Shown: positions 1 to 11,256, counted from the stretch's first letter. The stretch: 37,945 nucleotides of DNA from Microbacterium testaceum (GCF_001476285.1 NZ_LDRU01000015.1:1-37945); one strand, 5' to 3'. The notes: generated from the sequence alone by a model not told the origin. Made by a program: numbers and translations.

Positions 1-106
1 TTTCAACGCACCCGCTTCGTCGGCAGCGTCAGGTGTGTAGAAAGGACAGGTCCGGGGCGGTGGCATCGGTGAGCGTCGCCGCGGGAGCGGAGGGAGGGGT
101 CGACAC
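1..106 (-). CDS. Possible start of a third ABC importer gene (ATPase), frame interrupted, cut by window edge
   Basis: Three bases after the upstream permease stop codon, a GTG at 106-104 is preceded by an AAAGGA ribosome site at a good distance, so a further operon gene clearly starts here. Its frame runs only 25 codons to a TGA at 31-29. Removing one T from the TTT run near 44-46 (minus strand TCCTTTCTAC) would let the frame continue as ...PDLSFYTPDAADEAGALK off the window. That resembles the N-terminus of Dpp/Opp-type ATPases (a 'DLSVxF' strand followed by a 'TPDG' loop). I infer an ATPase with either a natural frameshift or a sequencing error. No Walker motif lies inside the window, so the family is a guess from operon position. 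Confidence 0.3.
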
Positions 107-108
107 GG

Positions 109-999
109 TCAGCGTCCTTTCGGGTCGAGGGCGTCGCGCACGGTGTCGCCCAGGGTGATGAGCGCGAGCACGGTGATGCTGAGGAAGAGCGCGGGAAACA
201 GGAGCATATGCGGGGCCGTGCCGACGTACGACTGCGCGTTCGCCAGCTGAAGACCCCACGAGATCGTGGGGGCGCGCAGTCCCACGCCCAGGAAGGTCAG
301 CGTCGACTCGGCGACGATGACGCTGCCCACGAACGTGGCGGCGATCGCCAGCACGGGCCCGATGGCGTTGGGGAGCACGTGGCGGAGGACGATCTGCACG
401 TGCGAGAGCCCGATGACCGACGCGGCGCGCACGTAGTCGTTGCCGCGCACGCTGCGCACGGCGCCTCGAACGAGACGCGCCATCGTGGGCCACGAGAAGA
501 AGGCGAGCACGAGAGAGACGAGCACGGGGTCGGGCTTGCCGAGGCTGTTGAGCACGATGATCGCGCCCAGGATGAACGGGAACCCGAGGAACACGTCGGT
601 CAGTCGCGAGATGACCGTGTCGACGATGCCTCCGGCGTAGCCGGCGATGGTGCCGAGCACGATCGCGACGACGAGGCACAGCGCGGTTGTCAGCAGTCCG
701 ATCGACAGCGAGGTGCGCGTGCCGAAGACGACGTTGGCGTAGATGTCGCAGCCCTGCAGGTCGGTGCCGAAGGGATGCCCCGGGCCCGGCGGCAGAGCGC
801 TGTCGACGAGATCGCACGCGCGGGGGTCCCCGCCGCCGAAGAGCATCGCGATCGGGCCGGGCAGCAGGGCGATCAGCCCCAGGACGGCCAGCACGATGAC
901 CGGCGCCCAGAAGGTCACGCGACGGCGCAGGACGGACCAGAGGCCGCGGTCGACGAGGGTCGGCGCGTCGGGCGCGGTGGCGGCGATCATCTCAGACAT
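109..999 (-). CDS. Peptide/opine-type ABC transporter permease (DppC-like)
   Basis: This 296-residue inner-membrane protein is a DppC/OppC-type permease half. About six hydrophobic segments are visible, the first at residues ~32-55. The periplasmic segment has the family signature 'HPFGTDLQGCDIYANVVFGTRTSLSI' region (roughly residues 76-102). The cytoplasmic EAA-type loop 'RAASVIGLSHVQIVLRHVLPNA' lies near 190-212. The C-terminus LGDTVRDALDPKGR is typical of DppC. It overlaps the upstream DppB-like gene by 8 bases (992-999), so the two are translationally coupled. It should form the heterodimeric channel with the 992-1924 product and be fed by the 3322-4899 lipoprotein. The substrate cannot be read from sequence; peptides are plausible because of the adjacent carboxypeptidase. 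Confidence 0.93.
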   Translation of the reverse strand: MSEMIAATAPDAPTLVDRGLWSVLRRRVTFWAPVIVLAVLGLIALLPGPIAMLFGGGDPRACDLVDSALPPGPGHPFGTDLQGCDIYANVVFGTRTSLSIGLLTTALCLVVAIVLGTIAGYAGGIVDTVISRLTDVFLGFPFILGAIIVLNSLGKPDPVLVSLVLAFFSWPTMARLVRGAVRSVRGNDYVRAASVIGLSHVQIVLRHVLPNAIGPVLAIAATFVGSVIVAESTLTFLGVGLRAPTISWGLQLANAQSYVGTAPHMLLFPALFLSITVLALITLGDTVRDALDPKGR

Positions 1000-1924
1000 G
1001 GCGGATCCTCGGGTCGAGGGCGGAGTTGACGAGGTCGACCAGCAGGCTCAGGGCCAGGAAGATGAGGATCAGCGTCGTGCCGACCCCCACCACGGTCGGA
1101 CCCTCGTGCGTACGGATGGCGGTGAAGAGCAGCTGTCCGATACCGGGCAGGTTGAACACACCCTCCACCACGACCGCGCCGCCCAGGAGGTACCCCAGGT
1201 CGATGGCGACGAAGGTGAGCACAGGGGCCACGGAGTTGCGCATGACATGCGTGCCGACGATCGTCCGACGCGGCACCCCCTTGGCCCGCAGGGTCCGCAC
1301 GAAGTCGGACTGGAGCGTGTCGATGACACTGCCACGCATGAGGCGGGCGATCGCGGCGAGACCGAAGATCGCGATGACGGCCGCCGGCAGGATGTAGGCC
1401 GTCGGCCATCCCGCCGTCGTCCCGGCGATCGGCAGCCACTTCAGCTGGAGCCCGAAGATCAGCTGGGCCCCGACGGCGACGACGAAGATGGGGATGGACG
1501 TCGCGAGGATCGTGGTCAGCAGCACGCCGCGGTCGATCCAGCTGTTCTTGCGCAGCCCCGCCACCAGGCCGAGGAGCACGCCGAGCACGACCTCGATCAC
1601 CCACGCCGTGATCGCCAGCGTGATCGTCACCGGCCAGCGCGCGGCCATGCGATCGGCCACGGGCACGCCGTCGAACGTGGTTCCCAGGTCGCCGGTGAAG
1701 AGCCCGCCGAGGTAGCGCAGGTACTGCAGCAGGAGCGGGTCGTCGAGATGGAACTGGCGGCGCAGCTCGGCGACCACGGCGGCCGGAAGCGGGCGGTCGC
1801 CGCCCAGGGCAGCGATCGGGTCGCCCGGGAGCGCCCAGACCATCGCGTAGATGATGAACGTGACGCCGAGGAAGACGATGCCGACCTCGATCAGTCGGGC
1901 GCCCGCGGCGCGCGCGAACCTCAC
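992..1924 (-). CDS. Peptide/opine-type ABC transporter permease (DppB-like)
   Basis: This 310-residue DppB/OppB-type permease starts at GTG 1924-1922, whose GTGA overlaps the stop of the carboxypeptidase gene. An open frame continues far upstream, but that part is only the antisense-like shadow of the carboxypeptidase and binding-protein genes. The N-terminal helix is followed by the family hallmark 'WALPGDPIAALGG' (about residues 25-37). Next come a periplasmic loop with 'LFTGDLGTTFDG', the EAA-type loop 'RTLRAKGVPRRTIVGTHVMRN', and the C-terminal 'LVDLVNSALDPRIRHV' that almost all DppB proteins share. It pairs with the DppC-like product just downstream. Function is confident at family level only; substrate is unknown. 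Confidence 0.94.
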   Translation of the reverse strand: MRFARAAGARLIEVGIVFLGVTFIIYAMVWALPGDPIAALGGDRPLPAAVVAELRRQFHLDDPLLLQYLRYLGGLFTGDLGTTFDGVPVADRMAARWPVTITLAITAWVIEVVLGVLLGLVAGLRKNSWIDRGVLLTTILATSIPIFVVAVGAQLIFGLQLKWLPIAGTTAGWPTAYILPAAVIAIFGLAAIARLMRGSVIDTLQSDFVRTLRAKGVPRRTIVGTHVMRNSVAPVLTFVAIDLGYLLGGAVVVEGVFNLPGIGQLLFTAIRTHEGPTVVGVGTTLILIFLALSLLVDLVNSALDPRIRHV

Positions 1925-3261
1925 GCGGTCACCGCCGCACGTGCCGCGGCGAGGACCGCGTCGAGCTGCACACCGACGAGATCGGTGAGGGGCAGGGTGC
2001 GAAGCGGCACGCGTTCCGCCTCGGCGACCCACTCCTCGTAGACATCGCGGAAGGCATCGCGCTCGCGACGGACCGTGTCGTGGGCGACGCCCGCCGCACA
2101 CTCCACCTCGAGTGCTCGGAGCAGCATGCCGCCGAACCGCAGACGGAAGGACCGCACGGCATCCTCGTTCGAGAACACCTCCGCCCTCGTCGCGATGCGG
2201 TCGAAGGCCAGGCGCCGTGCCCGCTCGTCCTCGGCGTCGGCGAGCGCCGTCATGAGCGGGGCGAAGGCCCTCGCACCGCGCAGCATCGGGCTCGGGATCG
2301 TCAGGTGCGCCTCGACCCGTGAAAGCGCGCCCCCGAGGGTCTCGCCGAGCGCCCTCAGCGCCTCGGCGCGGTCCTGCACGACGCGGCGGTACGAGATCCC
2401 GCCCGATCCCTCGTCCGCGACGTCGTCGTGCGTCCAGTACGGAAGCTCCGCGACCATCACCAGGGTGCCGTGGCGCTGCAGATAGTCGGCCGAGCCTCCG
2501 CCTGACACCTCGGCGAGCGGGTCGAGTCCGAGACCCTCGAGGTAGTCGTAACGCTCCGCGACGGTGGGGCAGCGGAACACGGCGTCGCCCAGGCGCACCA
2601 GGTCGGGCGACTCCGGCTCGCCGATGTCCAGCGGCAGGCCGTGGCGGGCAGGGATCGCCGACAGCTCCCGGACGAGCGCGTCGTCGTCGCGGTTCACGTA
2701 GAAGTAGACGCCGCCGACCTCGGCGTTGTGCAGTCCGACGAACAGGGCCGGCTCGACCTCGTCGAACAGATCCGCGAGCGCGCGTGTCTCGGGGAGCACC
2801 CGATCGAAGTGGAGCCGTTTGTAGGAGAGGGGGAAGCTCCACTCGACCTGCTCGTCGGGGGCCGGACGGTAGAAGGCCCGCCCATAGGAGCCGCGGTCGC
2901 CGGGGGAGGCGAACCAGCCCTCGTTCATGCGGGTGCCGTCCGGGTCGATGCACGGCACGATGTGGAACGTCATCCCCAGTTCTCTCCGGAGCCCCTCGTC
3001 GGCGACGAGCCGCTCGGCGAGAGTGAGCGCGGTGTGGAAGCCGATGGGCTCGTTCGGGTGCACGCCCCCCGCGATGACGGCGTGCTTGGGCCCGTCGCCG
3101 ATCGCGTAGACGGGGATGGGCTCGCCGAGCCGAGACGACCCGAGGATGCGGCGCCGCACGAGGTGCGGCGCGTTCTCGGACAGGGCGAGGAAAGCCGCTT
3201 CGAGGGCGTCGACCGTCGGGAAGCCGGTGAGGGCGGGCTGCGGGAGGGTGAGTGAAGGCAT
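1921..3261 (-). CDS. M14-family zinc carboxypeptidase (possibly a peptidoglycan- or peptide-trimming enzyme)
   Basis: This 446-residue protein has the zinc-site motif HPNE (H68, E71) and a third ligand His at about 178 in 'GLHNAEVGG'. A 'DPDGTRMNEGW' stretch at 106-116 carries substrate-binding residues of M14 carboxypeptidases. A Glu in 'VMVAELPYW' is the candidate general base. No signal peptide is visible, so it probably acts in the cytoplasm on imported substrates. The C-terminal ~180 residues are not recognised and look helical. The gene is in an ABC importer operon: it follows the binding-protein gene after a 60-base gap with a stem-loop, and overlaps the permease gene by 4 bases. I infer hydrolysis of an imported peptide or amino-acid conjugate. 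An AstE/AspA-like deacylase role is an alternative, since those enzymes share this fold. Confidence 0.85.
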   Translation of the reverse strand: MPSLTLPQPALTGFPTVDALEAAFLALSENAPHLVRRRILGSSRLGEPIPVYAIGDGPKHAVIAGGVHPNEPIGFHTALTLAERLVADEGLRRELGMTFHIVPCIDPDGTRMNEGWFASPGDRGSYGRAFYRPAPDEQVEWSFPLSYKRLHFDRVLPETRALADLFDEVEPALFVGLHNAEVGGVYFYVNRDDDALVRELSAIPARHGLPLDIGEPESPDLVRLGDAVFRCPTVAERYDYLEGLGLDPLAEVSGGGSADYLQRHGTLVMVAELPYWTHDDVADEGSGGISYRRVVQDRAEALRALGETLGGALSRVEAHLTIPSPMLRGARAFAPLMTALADAEDERARRLAFDRIATRAEVFSNEDAVRSFRLRFGGMLLRALEVECAAGVAHDTVRRERDAFRDVYEEWVAEAERVPLRTLPLTDLVGVQLDAVLAAARAAVTA

Positions 3262-3278
3262 AGGGATTCCGTGGGTCG

Positions 3279-3317
3279 ACGGCCGGCGCGCAGGCGGGGG
3301 TCCCGCGCGCCGGCCGT
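3279..3317 (-). other. Strong intercistronic stem-loop between binding protein and carboxypeptidase genes
   Basis: A perfect 13-base-pair inverted repeat (ACGGCCGGCGCGC at 3279-3291 against 3305-3317) with a 13-base loop lies just after the binding-protein stop codon and 18 bases before the peptidase start codon. There is no U-run, so it is not a classical terminator. In binding-protein operons such structures commonly protect the upstream message and reduce expression of downstream genes. That role is inferred here. Confidence 0.7.
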
Positions 3318-3321
3318 GGGG

Positions 3322-4899
3322 TCAGCGCAGTTGGATCGCTCGGTAGGTCGGGTTGCCCACCGGGGAGCTCACGAGATCGGCGACGCGCTCGGACGTGACG
3401 TACGAGTACGTCTCGTTGAACAGCGGCACCGCCGGGAACTCCTTCTGGATGATGCTCTGCACATCGGCGTACGCCGTGCCGTCGCCCGTCAGGTCGGCGT
3501 CGGCGGTCTGCATGGCGCTGGCGACCTCGGGGCTGTAGAAGGGGATGCAGTTGGCGCAGCCGCCGCCCTCGATGAAGAACACCCGCAGTGTCGCCTGCTG
3601 GCTCGGGTACAGCGCACCCCACCGCGAGAAGAACGGCCCGGTGAGGTTGGCATCCGTCCGCTTCTGCAGGAACTCGGCCCAGTCCGCGGTCGGCGTCGCT
3701 GTCGCGTCGATGCCCAGGTTCTGACGCAGCTGATTGGCGATCGCCTCGTACAGCGGGTCGAGACCGCCACCACCCGGGTAGGTGATCTCGAGCGGTCCGC
3801 TGAAACCGCCGGCCTCGGCGAGCAGCGCCTTGGCGGCGTCGGGGTCGTACTCGCAGTACTCGCCGCAGATGCCCGTCGGTGTCCCGGGTTCGATGGCGGG
3901 CGTCCATGCCGTGGCGGGGGTGTAGGTGCCGCCGTAGATGCGATCGATGATCGTCTGACGGTCGATCGCCATCGACAGCGCCTGACGCACTCGCACGTCC
4001 TGGTACTGCGCGTTCCACAGGGGCAGGCCGAGGAACGAGATGCCGGGCGCTTCGAACGAGTAGAGCCGGTCGCCGAAGTCGCTTCCGGCCTGGAGGAGAC
4101 GGCTCGCGGGGACTCCCGCGACATCGAGGTTGCCGGCCAGCACGTCGGTGTAGGCGGTCTCCGAGTCGGTGTAGGGCACGAAGGTGATCTGGTCGACGGT
4201 CGGCGCGTCGCCCTTGAACCCGTCGTAGGCCGAGACCGTGATCGGCTCGTTCTCGACGTAGTCACCCGTCATCTGGAACGGGCCGTTGCCCACCGGGTGC
4301 TTGTTGTAGGCGTCGAAGTCCGACAGCGCCGACTCGGGCATCGGGAAGAACGCGGTCTGCGCCTGCGTGACCTGCAGCGGGAACTGACCGTCGGGGCTGA
4401 CCAGCTTCACCGTGAAGGTGAGGTCGTCGACAACGGTGAGTCCCGACATCGTGGTGGTTGTGGGCGCACCGTCCGCGGGGTTCAGATCGCTGTATCCGAC
4501 GATGGATGCCAACTGCCCCGAGTTCTCGAAGGCGTTGGGCCCGTAGGCGACGGCGTTCCAGGAGTCGACGTAGCTCTTGGCCGTGACGGGGGTCCCGTCG
4601 TGGAACGTCCATCCGTCGCGAAGCGTGATCGTCCAGGTCTGGGCGTCGTCCGACTCGATGGACGCGGCTTGGACGTCCTGCAGGGTGCCGTCGGACTGCA
4701 GGAAGGCCAGCGGCGACCAGACGGCCATGTTGAAGTCGTAGGCGACGGACTGCCGGCCGGGGATGAGCTGCTGCGGGTCGGTGACGGCCACGCGGATGGA
4801 TGTGTCGGTGGAGCCGGTGTCGCCACCGTCGCCGCCGGAGCAGCCGGCGAGCGCGAGCGCGCCGGCGACCAGCACGGCGAGCGCGATTCTTCTCTTCAT
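3322..4899 (-). CDS. Family 5 extracellular solute-binding lipoprotein of ABC importer
   Basis: This 525-residue protein has a lipoprotein signal: MKRR, a hydrophobic stretch, then lipobox LAGC with the lipidated Cys at position 20. A GGDGGDTGS linker follows. The rest matches SBP family 5 (Dpp/Opp/nickel): 'TWTITLRDGWTFHDGTPVTAKSYVDSW' about residues 90-116, 'QFPLQVTQAQTAFFPMP', 'NGPFQM', and 'VRVRQALSMAIDRQTII' in the second lobe. A start 55 codons further upstream is open, but ATG 4899 directly precedes the signal peptide and has a GAGAGG ribosome site six bases away. The protein sits outside the membrane and delivers substrate to the 992-1924 and 109-999 permeases. Ligand unknown. The neighbouring carboxypeptidase favours a peptide or acyl-amino acid. 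Confidence 0.95.
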   Translation of the reverse strand: MKRRIALAVLVAGALALAGCSGGDGGDTGSTDTSIRVAVTDPQQLIPGRQSVAYDFNMAVWSPLAFLQSDGTLQDVQAASIESDDAQTWTITLRDGWTFHDGTPVTAKSYVDSWNAVAYGPNAFENSGQLASIVGYSDLNPADGAPTTTTMSGLTVVDDLTFTVKLVSPDGQFPLQVTQAQTAFFPMPESALSDFDAYNKHPVGNGPFQMTGDYVENEPITVSAYDGFKGDAPTVDQITFVPYTDSETAYTDVLAGNLDVAGVPASRLLQAGSDFGDRLYSFEAPGISFLGLPLWNAQYQDVRVRQALSMAIDRQTIIDRIYGGTYTPATAWTPAIEPGTPTGICGEYCEYDPDAAKALLAEAGGFSGPLEITYPGGGGLDPLYEAIANQLRQNLGIDATATPTADWAEFLQKRTDANLTGPFFSRWGALYPSQQATLRVFFIEGGGCANCIPFYSPEVASAMQTADADLTGDGTAYADVQSIIQKEFPAVPLFNETYSYVTSERVADLVSSPVGNPTYRAIQLR

Positions 4900-4995
4900 C
4901 AGGAGCCTCTCGGGAAAGGGCGGCGTTCCGCGCCCAAGGTGGGATGCAGGTGGAACTGCGCCCAGAGAACACCCCCGCCGATCTGTGGTCAATGA

Positions 4996-5031
4996 GAAAC
5001 GTTCAGAAGTTTCAGTGAGAGATGAAAACTT
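4996..5031. promoter_or_regulatory. A+T-rich upstream region with repeated GAAAC/GTTTC half-sites
   Basis: In the 422-base gap upstream of the binding-protein gene, a locally A+T-rich patch has interleaved inverted half-sites: GAAAC (4996-5000) with GTTTC (5009-5013), and AAGTTTCA (5007-5014) with TGAAAACTT (5023-5031). The patch is about 100-130 bases before the start codon. It could hold an operator and promoter for the importer operon. No convincing -35/-10 pair was found, so this is a candidate only. The rest of the gap up to 5321 holds the 63-base palindrome and otherwise nothing I recognise. Confidence 0.3.
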
Positions 5032-5194
5032 AACCCCGAGGAAACACCGCTCGCGCGCTCGCACCGCGGTGAATCACTTGAGCGGATGAGTGTGCACGGT
5101 GGCCTCGTCGTGCCCGACGGGAACGACGGGTCGGCGGACTCGGCATCCACCGTTCGGTGGACGACGCGCGGAATCCGCGCTCTCGCGAGCGGCC

Positions 5195-5257
5195 GTAAAC
5201 GCCGTCCGCGCCCGGAAACACGCTCTGCACGTGTTTCTGTGCGCGGATCGCGTTTAT
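5195..5257. repeat. 63-base palindromic repeat, copy 1
   Basis: Exactly 63 bases beginning GTAAACGC and ending GCGTTTAT. The two 28-base arms are inverted copies with five mismatches around a 7-base centre (CTCTGCA), so the element can form a single long hairpin or cruciform. Copies of identical length lie at 12342-12404 (51 of 63 identical by hand alignment) and 31119-31181 (53 of 63). All are intergenic. Confidence 0.85.
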
Positions 5258-5321
5258 GCGCACTGATCGCCACGGCCGAGCGCCGCCGCGCTAGCCGTGA
5301 CCGCGGCGCCGGGCGCCCGCC

Positions 5322-6635
5322 TCAGCTGACGGGCGTCGCCGCCGCGGCGACCTCGTCCTCTTCGGTCGCGACGAGCTGGCCGCACGCGCCGTCGATCTCT
5401 TTGCCGCGGGTGTCGCGCAGGGTCGTCGGGATGCCGGCGTCGTTGAGGCGGCGCACGAACTCGTTCTGCACCGGGACCTCGGATGCCGTCCAGATCGAGC
5501 CCGGGGTCGGGTTCAACGGGATCGGGTTGACGTGCACCCAGCCGCGACCGCGCGCGTTCAGCTTGTCGGCCAGCAGGTCGGCGCGCCACGCGTGGTCGTT
5601 CATGTCCTTGATGAGGGCGTATTCGATCGACACGCGGCGCCCCGTCTTGTCGAAGTAGGCGCGGGCGGCATCCAGAGCCTCGTCGACCTTCCAGCGGGAG
5701 TTCACCGGGATGAGCTCGTCGCGCAGACCGTCGTCGGGCGCGTGCAGCGAGAGGGCGAAGGTCACCGGGATGTCCTCGTCGGCGAGCTTCTTGATCGCGG
5801 GCACCAGGCCGACGGTCGACACCGTGATGCCGCGGGCGCTCATGCCGAGGCCGTGGTCCTTGTCGACCATGACGCGCACGGCCTGCATCACGCGGGCGTA
5901 GTTGGCGAGCGGCTCGCCCATGCCCATGAACACGATGTTCGACACGCGGTCGAGCGAGTGGTCGTCGCGCTTCTTCCCACCGAGGCCACCGGCGGCGATG
6001 AGCGCGTTGGCGCGCACGATCTGCTCGATGATTTCGGCCGCCGACATGTTGCGCGTCAGGCCCGCCTGCCCGGTGGCGCAGAACGGGCAGTTCATGCCGC
6101 AGCCCGCCTGCGACGACACGCACAGGGTGATGCGGCCGGGGTAGCGCATGAGCACCGACTCGACGAGCGCACCGTCGTGCAGCTTCCACAGGAACTTGAT
6201 GGTGTCGCCGCGGTCGGTCTCGAGCCGGCGCACCTCCGTGAGCAGCGGCGGGAGGAGCCCGGCGACGAGCTCTTCGCGACCGGATGCCGGGAGGTCGGTC
6301 ATGTCGGCGGCATCCGACGTGTAATGGGTGAAGTAATGCTTCTCGAGCTGCTTCGCGCGGAAGCCGGGGAGGCCGAGCTCCTTCACCTTCTCGACGCGCT
6401 CGGCGGCGGTCATGTCGGCGAGGTGCACGGGCGGCTTGCCGCGCTTGGGGCTCGCGAACTGCAGGAGCGGGCGACCGGTCTCGTCCTTGGCCTGCTGCCA
6501 GCCTTCGGTCTTCGGCCGCACCTGGCGTGCCGGAGCGGTCCGCGGACGCGTCTCGCGGATGCCGGTGTCGGCCGGCGCCCCCGCGGGGCGCGCCTGCCGG
6601 GGCGTGGTGGAGCGCACGGGGGGCTGATCAGTCAT
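5322..6635 (-). CDS. rlmN: 23S rRNA (adenine-2503-C2) / tRNA (adenine-37) methyltransferase RlmN
   Basis: This 437-residue radical-SAM enzyme methylates A2503 of 23S rRNA (and A37 of some tRNAs), in the cytoplasm. The iron-sulfur motif CxxxCxxC is at C179, C183 and C186. The two mechanistic cysteines of the RlmN/Cfr family are C172 (seven residues before the cluster motif, as in E. coli) and C418 in 'DGACGQL'. 'GMGEPLANY', 'SLHAPDD' and '[10 protein letters not shown]' are typical RlmN stretches. The N-terminal ~60 residues are basic and low-complexity, an extension seen in actinobacterial proteins. ATG 6635 is chosen because a TACCCT -10-like box lies 7 bases upstream, suggesting a leaderless message. 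It is monocistronic, with no coupling to neighbours. Confidence 0.97.
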   Translation of the reverse strand: MTDQPPVRSTTPRQARPAGAPADTGIRETRPRTAPARQVRPKTEGWQQAKDETGRPLLQFASPKRGKPPVHLADMTAAERVEKVKELGLPGFRAKQLEKHYFTHYTSDAADMTDLPASGREELVAGLLPPLLTEVRRLETDRGDTIKFLWKLHDGALVESVLMRYPGRITLCVSSQAGCGMNCPFCATGQAGLTRNMSAAEIIEQIVRANALIAAGGLGGKKRDDHSLDRVSNIVFMGMGEPLANYARVMQAVRVMVDKDHGLGMSARGITVSTVGLVPAIKKLADEDIPVTFALSLHAPDDGLRDELIPVNSRWKVDEALDAARAYFDKTGRRVSIEYALIKDMNDHAWRADLLADKLNARGRGWVHVNPIPLNPTPGSIWTASEVPVQNEFVRRLNDAGIPTTLRDTRGKEIDGACGQLVATEEDEVAAAATPVS

Positions 6636-6642
6636 GGTTTCC

Positions 6643-6648
6643 AGGGTA
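6643..6648 (-). promoter_or_regulatory. -10-like box for leaderless rlmN transcript
   Basis: On the minus strand TACCCT (TAnnnT) ends 7 bases before the ATG at 6635. Transcription would therefore start at or next to the start codon. No clear -35 box is visible. Confidence 0.4.
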
Positions 6649-6691
6649 CCGGCCGCGCCTGCGCCGCGGCTGGGCGCGGCAGGCACGCGTG

Positions 6692-6744
6692 ACTTGCCGC
6701 ACGTGGTCGCCTCGATTGGCGCCACGCGACAAACAGCGGCAACT
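6692..6744. repeat. 53-base inverted-repeat element, copy 1 of a tandem pair
   Basis: Begins ACTTGCCGCA and ends GCGGCAACT: terminal inverted repeats of 9 bases with one mismatch, and an inner GTCGC/GCGAC pair. It lies between the divergent rlmN and antiterminator genes. The second copy of identical length starts 21 bases after this one ends, in the same orientation. Confidence 0.75.
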
Positions 6745-6765
6745 CACGCACCGACCCGCACGGCC

Positions 6766-6818
6766 ATTTGCCGCACTTCGCCGCCTCGCGCCGACCCAAG
6801 CGACAAACCGCGGCAAGT
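6766..6818. repeat. 53-base inverted-repeat element, copy 2 of a tandem pair
   Basis: Begins ATTTGCCGCA and ends GCGGCAAGT. It shares with copy 1 the left arm, the central CGCCTCG, and the right stretch GCGACAAAC.GCGGCAA.T. It ends 20 bases before the -10 box of the antiterminator gene, so it may also influence that promoter. Confidence 0.75.
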
Positions 6819-6838
6819 CGAGCGCGACGGCGCGGCTC

Positions 6839-6844
6839 TAAACT
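6839..6844 (+). promoter_or_regulatory. -10-like box for leaderless antiterminator transcript
   Basis: TAAACT (TAnnnT) ends 7 bases before ATG 6852, and no Shine-Dalgarno sequence precedes that ATG. A leaderless start is inferred. Confidence 0.4.
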
Positions 6845-6851
6845 GCATCCC

Positions 6852-7760
6852 ATGCCCGGTGCCGGTGACGTCTCCCTCCCGCCCGGCGGCGTGCAGAAGC
6901 TGCTGAACAACAACGTCGTCGTGGCGATCGACGCCGACGGCCGCGAGCGCGTGCTCATGGGCCGGGGCATCGGCTTCCAGCTCAAGCACGAGGGCCAGGT
7001 CGATCCGGCGAAGGTCGAGAAGACGTTCGTGCTCGAGCAGGGCAGCGACACCGCGCACGCGCAGAAGCTGCTCACCGACGCCCCGTACGCGCTCGTCGAG
7101 GCGGTGCTGCACGCCGTCGATCAGGCCGAGCGGGACCTCGGCCGCGACCTCGGCCGCCGCCTGCCCCTGGCCGTGATCGACCACGTGAACTACGTCGTCG
7201 AACGCCTCGACCAGGGCATCCGCATCCCCGGCACCTCGATGCCCGAGCTGCGGATCCTCCACCCCGACGAGTCGCGCGCCGCGGAGCGCATGGCGGCCTC
7301 GATCGCGGCATCCCTCGATCGTGAGCTTCCGCCCGAGGAGGGCGTGTTCCTCACGATGCACCTGCTCAACGCCACGCGCGACGAGCCGAACGGCACCGCC
7401 GCGCTGCTGTTCCGCCGTGTGCAGCACGTCGTCCGCACCGTCGAGACCGGGCTCGGTGTCGCTCTCGACACCGAGAGTCCCGACTACGCGCGGTTCATCC
7501 TGCACGTGCGCTTCCTGCTGCAGCGGCTCGTGAACCGCGCGATGCTCACCAGCGGCGATTCGTCGTTCTTCGAGTTCGCCAAGCACCGCTACCCCCGCGC
7601 GTTCGGCATCGCCGAGAACGTGAAGGGCTATGTGCTCGCGGCGACCGGGTCGACCCTGACCGACGAAGAGGTGCTGTACCTCACCGTGCACGTCGAGCGC
7701 CTGGCGACGAGCCTGGGCCGCCCCGACGACAGTGGCGGACCCGACGCGCCGGTGCTATAG
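6852..7760 (+). CDS. BglG/LicT-family transcriptional antiterminator
   Basis: This 302-residue RNA-binding antiterminator controls the beta-glucoside operon that follows. The N-terminal CAT RNA-binding domain has the family signature 'VQKLLNNNVVVAIDADG' (about residues 14-30). Two PTS regulation domains follow. PRD1 carries conserved His in 'IDHVNYVVERL' (H111) and 'ILHPDE'. PRD2 has His in 'FILHVRFLLQRL' and 'YLTVHVERL'. By family knowledge, phosphorylation of PRD1 by the cognate EII blocks activity when no sugar is present, and HPr phosphorylation of PRD2 activates. The binding site (RAT) is visible 38 bases downstream of the stop codon. ATG 6852 gives a 13-residue extension before the CAT domain. 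A GTG at codon 14 would give the more usual BglG N-terminus and cannot be excluded. Confidence 0.95.
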   Translation: MPGAGDVSLPPGGVQKLLNNNVVVAIDADGRERVLMGRGIGFQLKHEGQVDPAKVEKTFVLEQGSDTAHAQKLLTDAPYALVEAVLHAVDQAERDLGRDLGRRLPLAVIDHVNYVVERLDQGIRIPGTSMPELRILHPDESRAAERMAASIAASLDRELPPEEGVFLTMHLLNATRDEPNGTAALLFRRVQHVVRTVETGLGVALDTESPDYARFILHVRFLLQRLVNRAMLTSGDSSFFEFAKHRYPRAFGIAENVKGYVLAATGSTLTDEEVLYLTVHVERLATSLGRPDDSGGPDAPVL

Positions 7761-7761
7761 T
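7756..7761 (+). promoter_or_regulatory. Possible -10 box upstream of the RAT
   Basis: TATAGT overlaps the stop codon of the antiterminator gene, about 36 bases before the RAT. It would let the transporter genes be transcribed from their own start into the RAT/terminator switch. No good -35 box is seen, so read-through from the antiterminator gene is the alternative source of the transcript. Confidence 0.3.
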
Positions 7762-7797
7762 CACCCACGCAGGCGTCACACCCTGCCGACGATTTCC

Positions 7798-7821
7798 GGA
7801 TTGTTACCGCGCAAGCGGGCA

Positions 7822-7833
<12 letters not shown>
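7798..7833 (+). promoter_or_regulatory. Ribonucleic antiterminator (RAT) site for the BglG-type protein
   Basis: The 36-base stretch begins GGATTGTTACCGC and ends CCTGAATCC. It matches the known LicT/SacY/BglG RAT consensus closely, including the GGATTGTTAC start, the AAGC apical part and the GGCAA(G/A)ACC internal strand. Its 3' part (7822-7833) is also the left arm of the following terminator, so the two structures are mutually exclusive. When the antiterminator binds, the terminator cannot form. Confidence 0.93.
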
Positions 7834-11245
<3,412 letters not shown>

Positions 11246-11256
11246 CCCCCCCTATC

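Noticed and set aside
1925..4018. Long upstream extension of the DppB-like permease frame (to 4018)
   Set aside because: Extension residues are Arg/Pro-rich shadow of the carboxypeptidase and binding-protein genes. The GTGA overlap at 1921-1924 gives the natural start.
5281..5321. G+C-rich self-complementary stretch after rlmN as a terminator
   Set aside because: Only short, alternative GGCGCC pairings without a T-run; expected by chance at this G+C.
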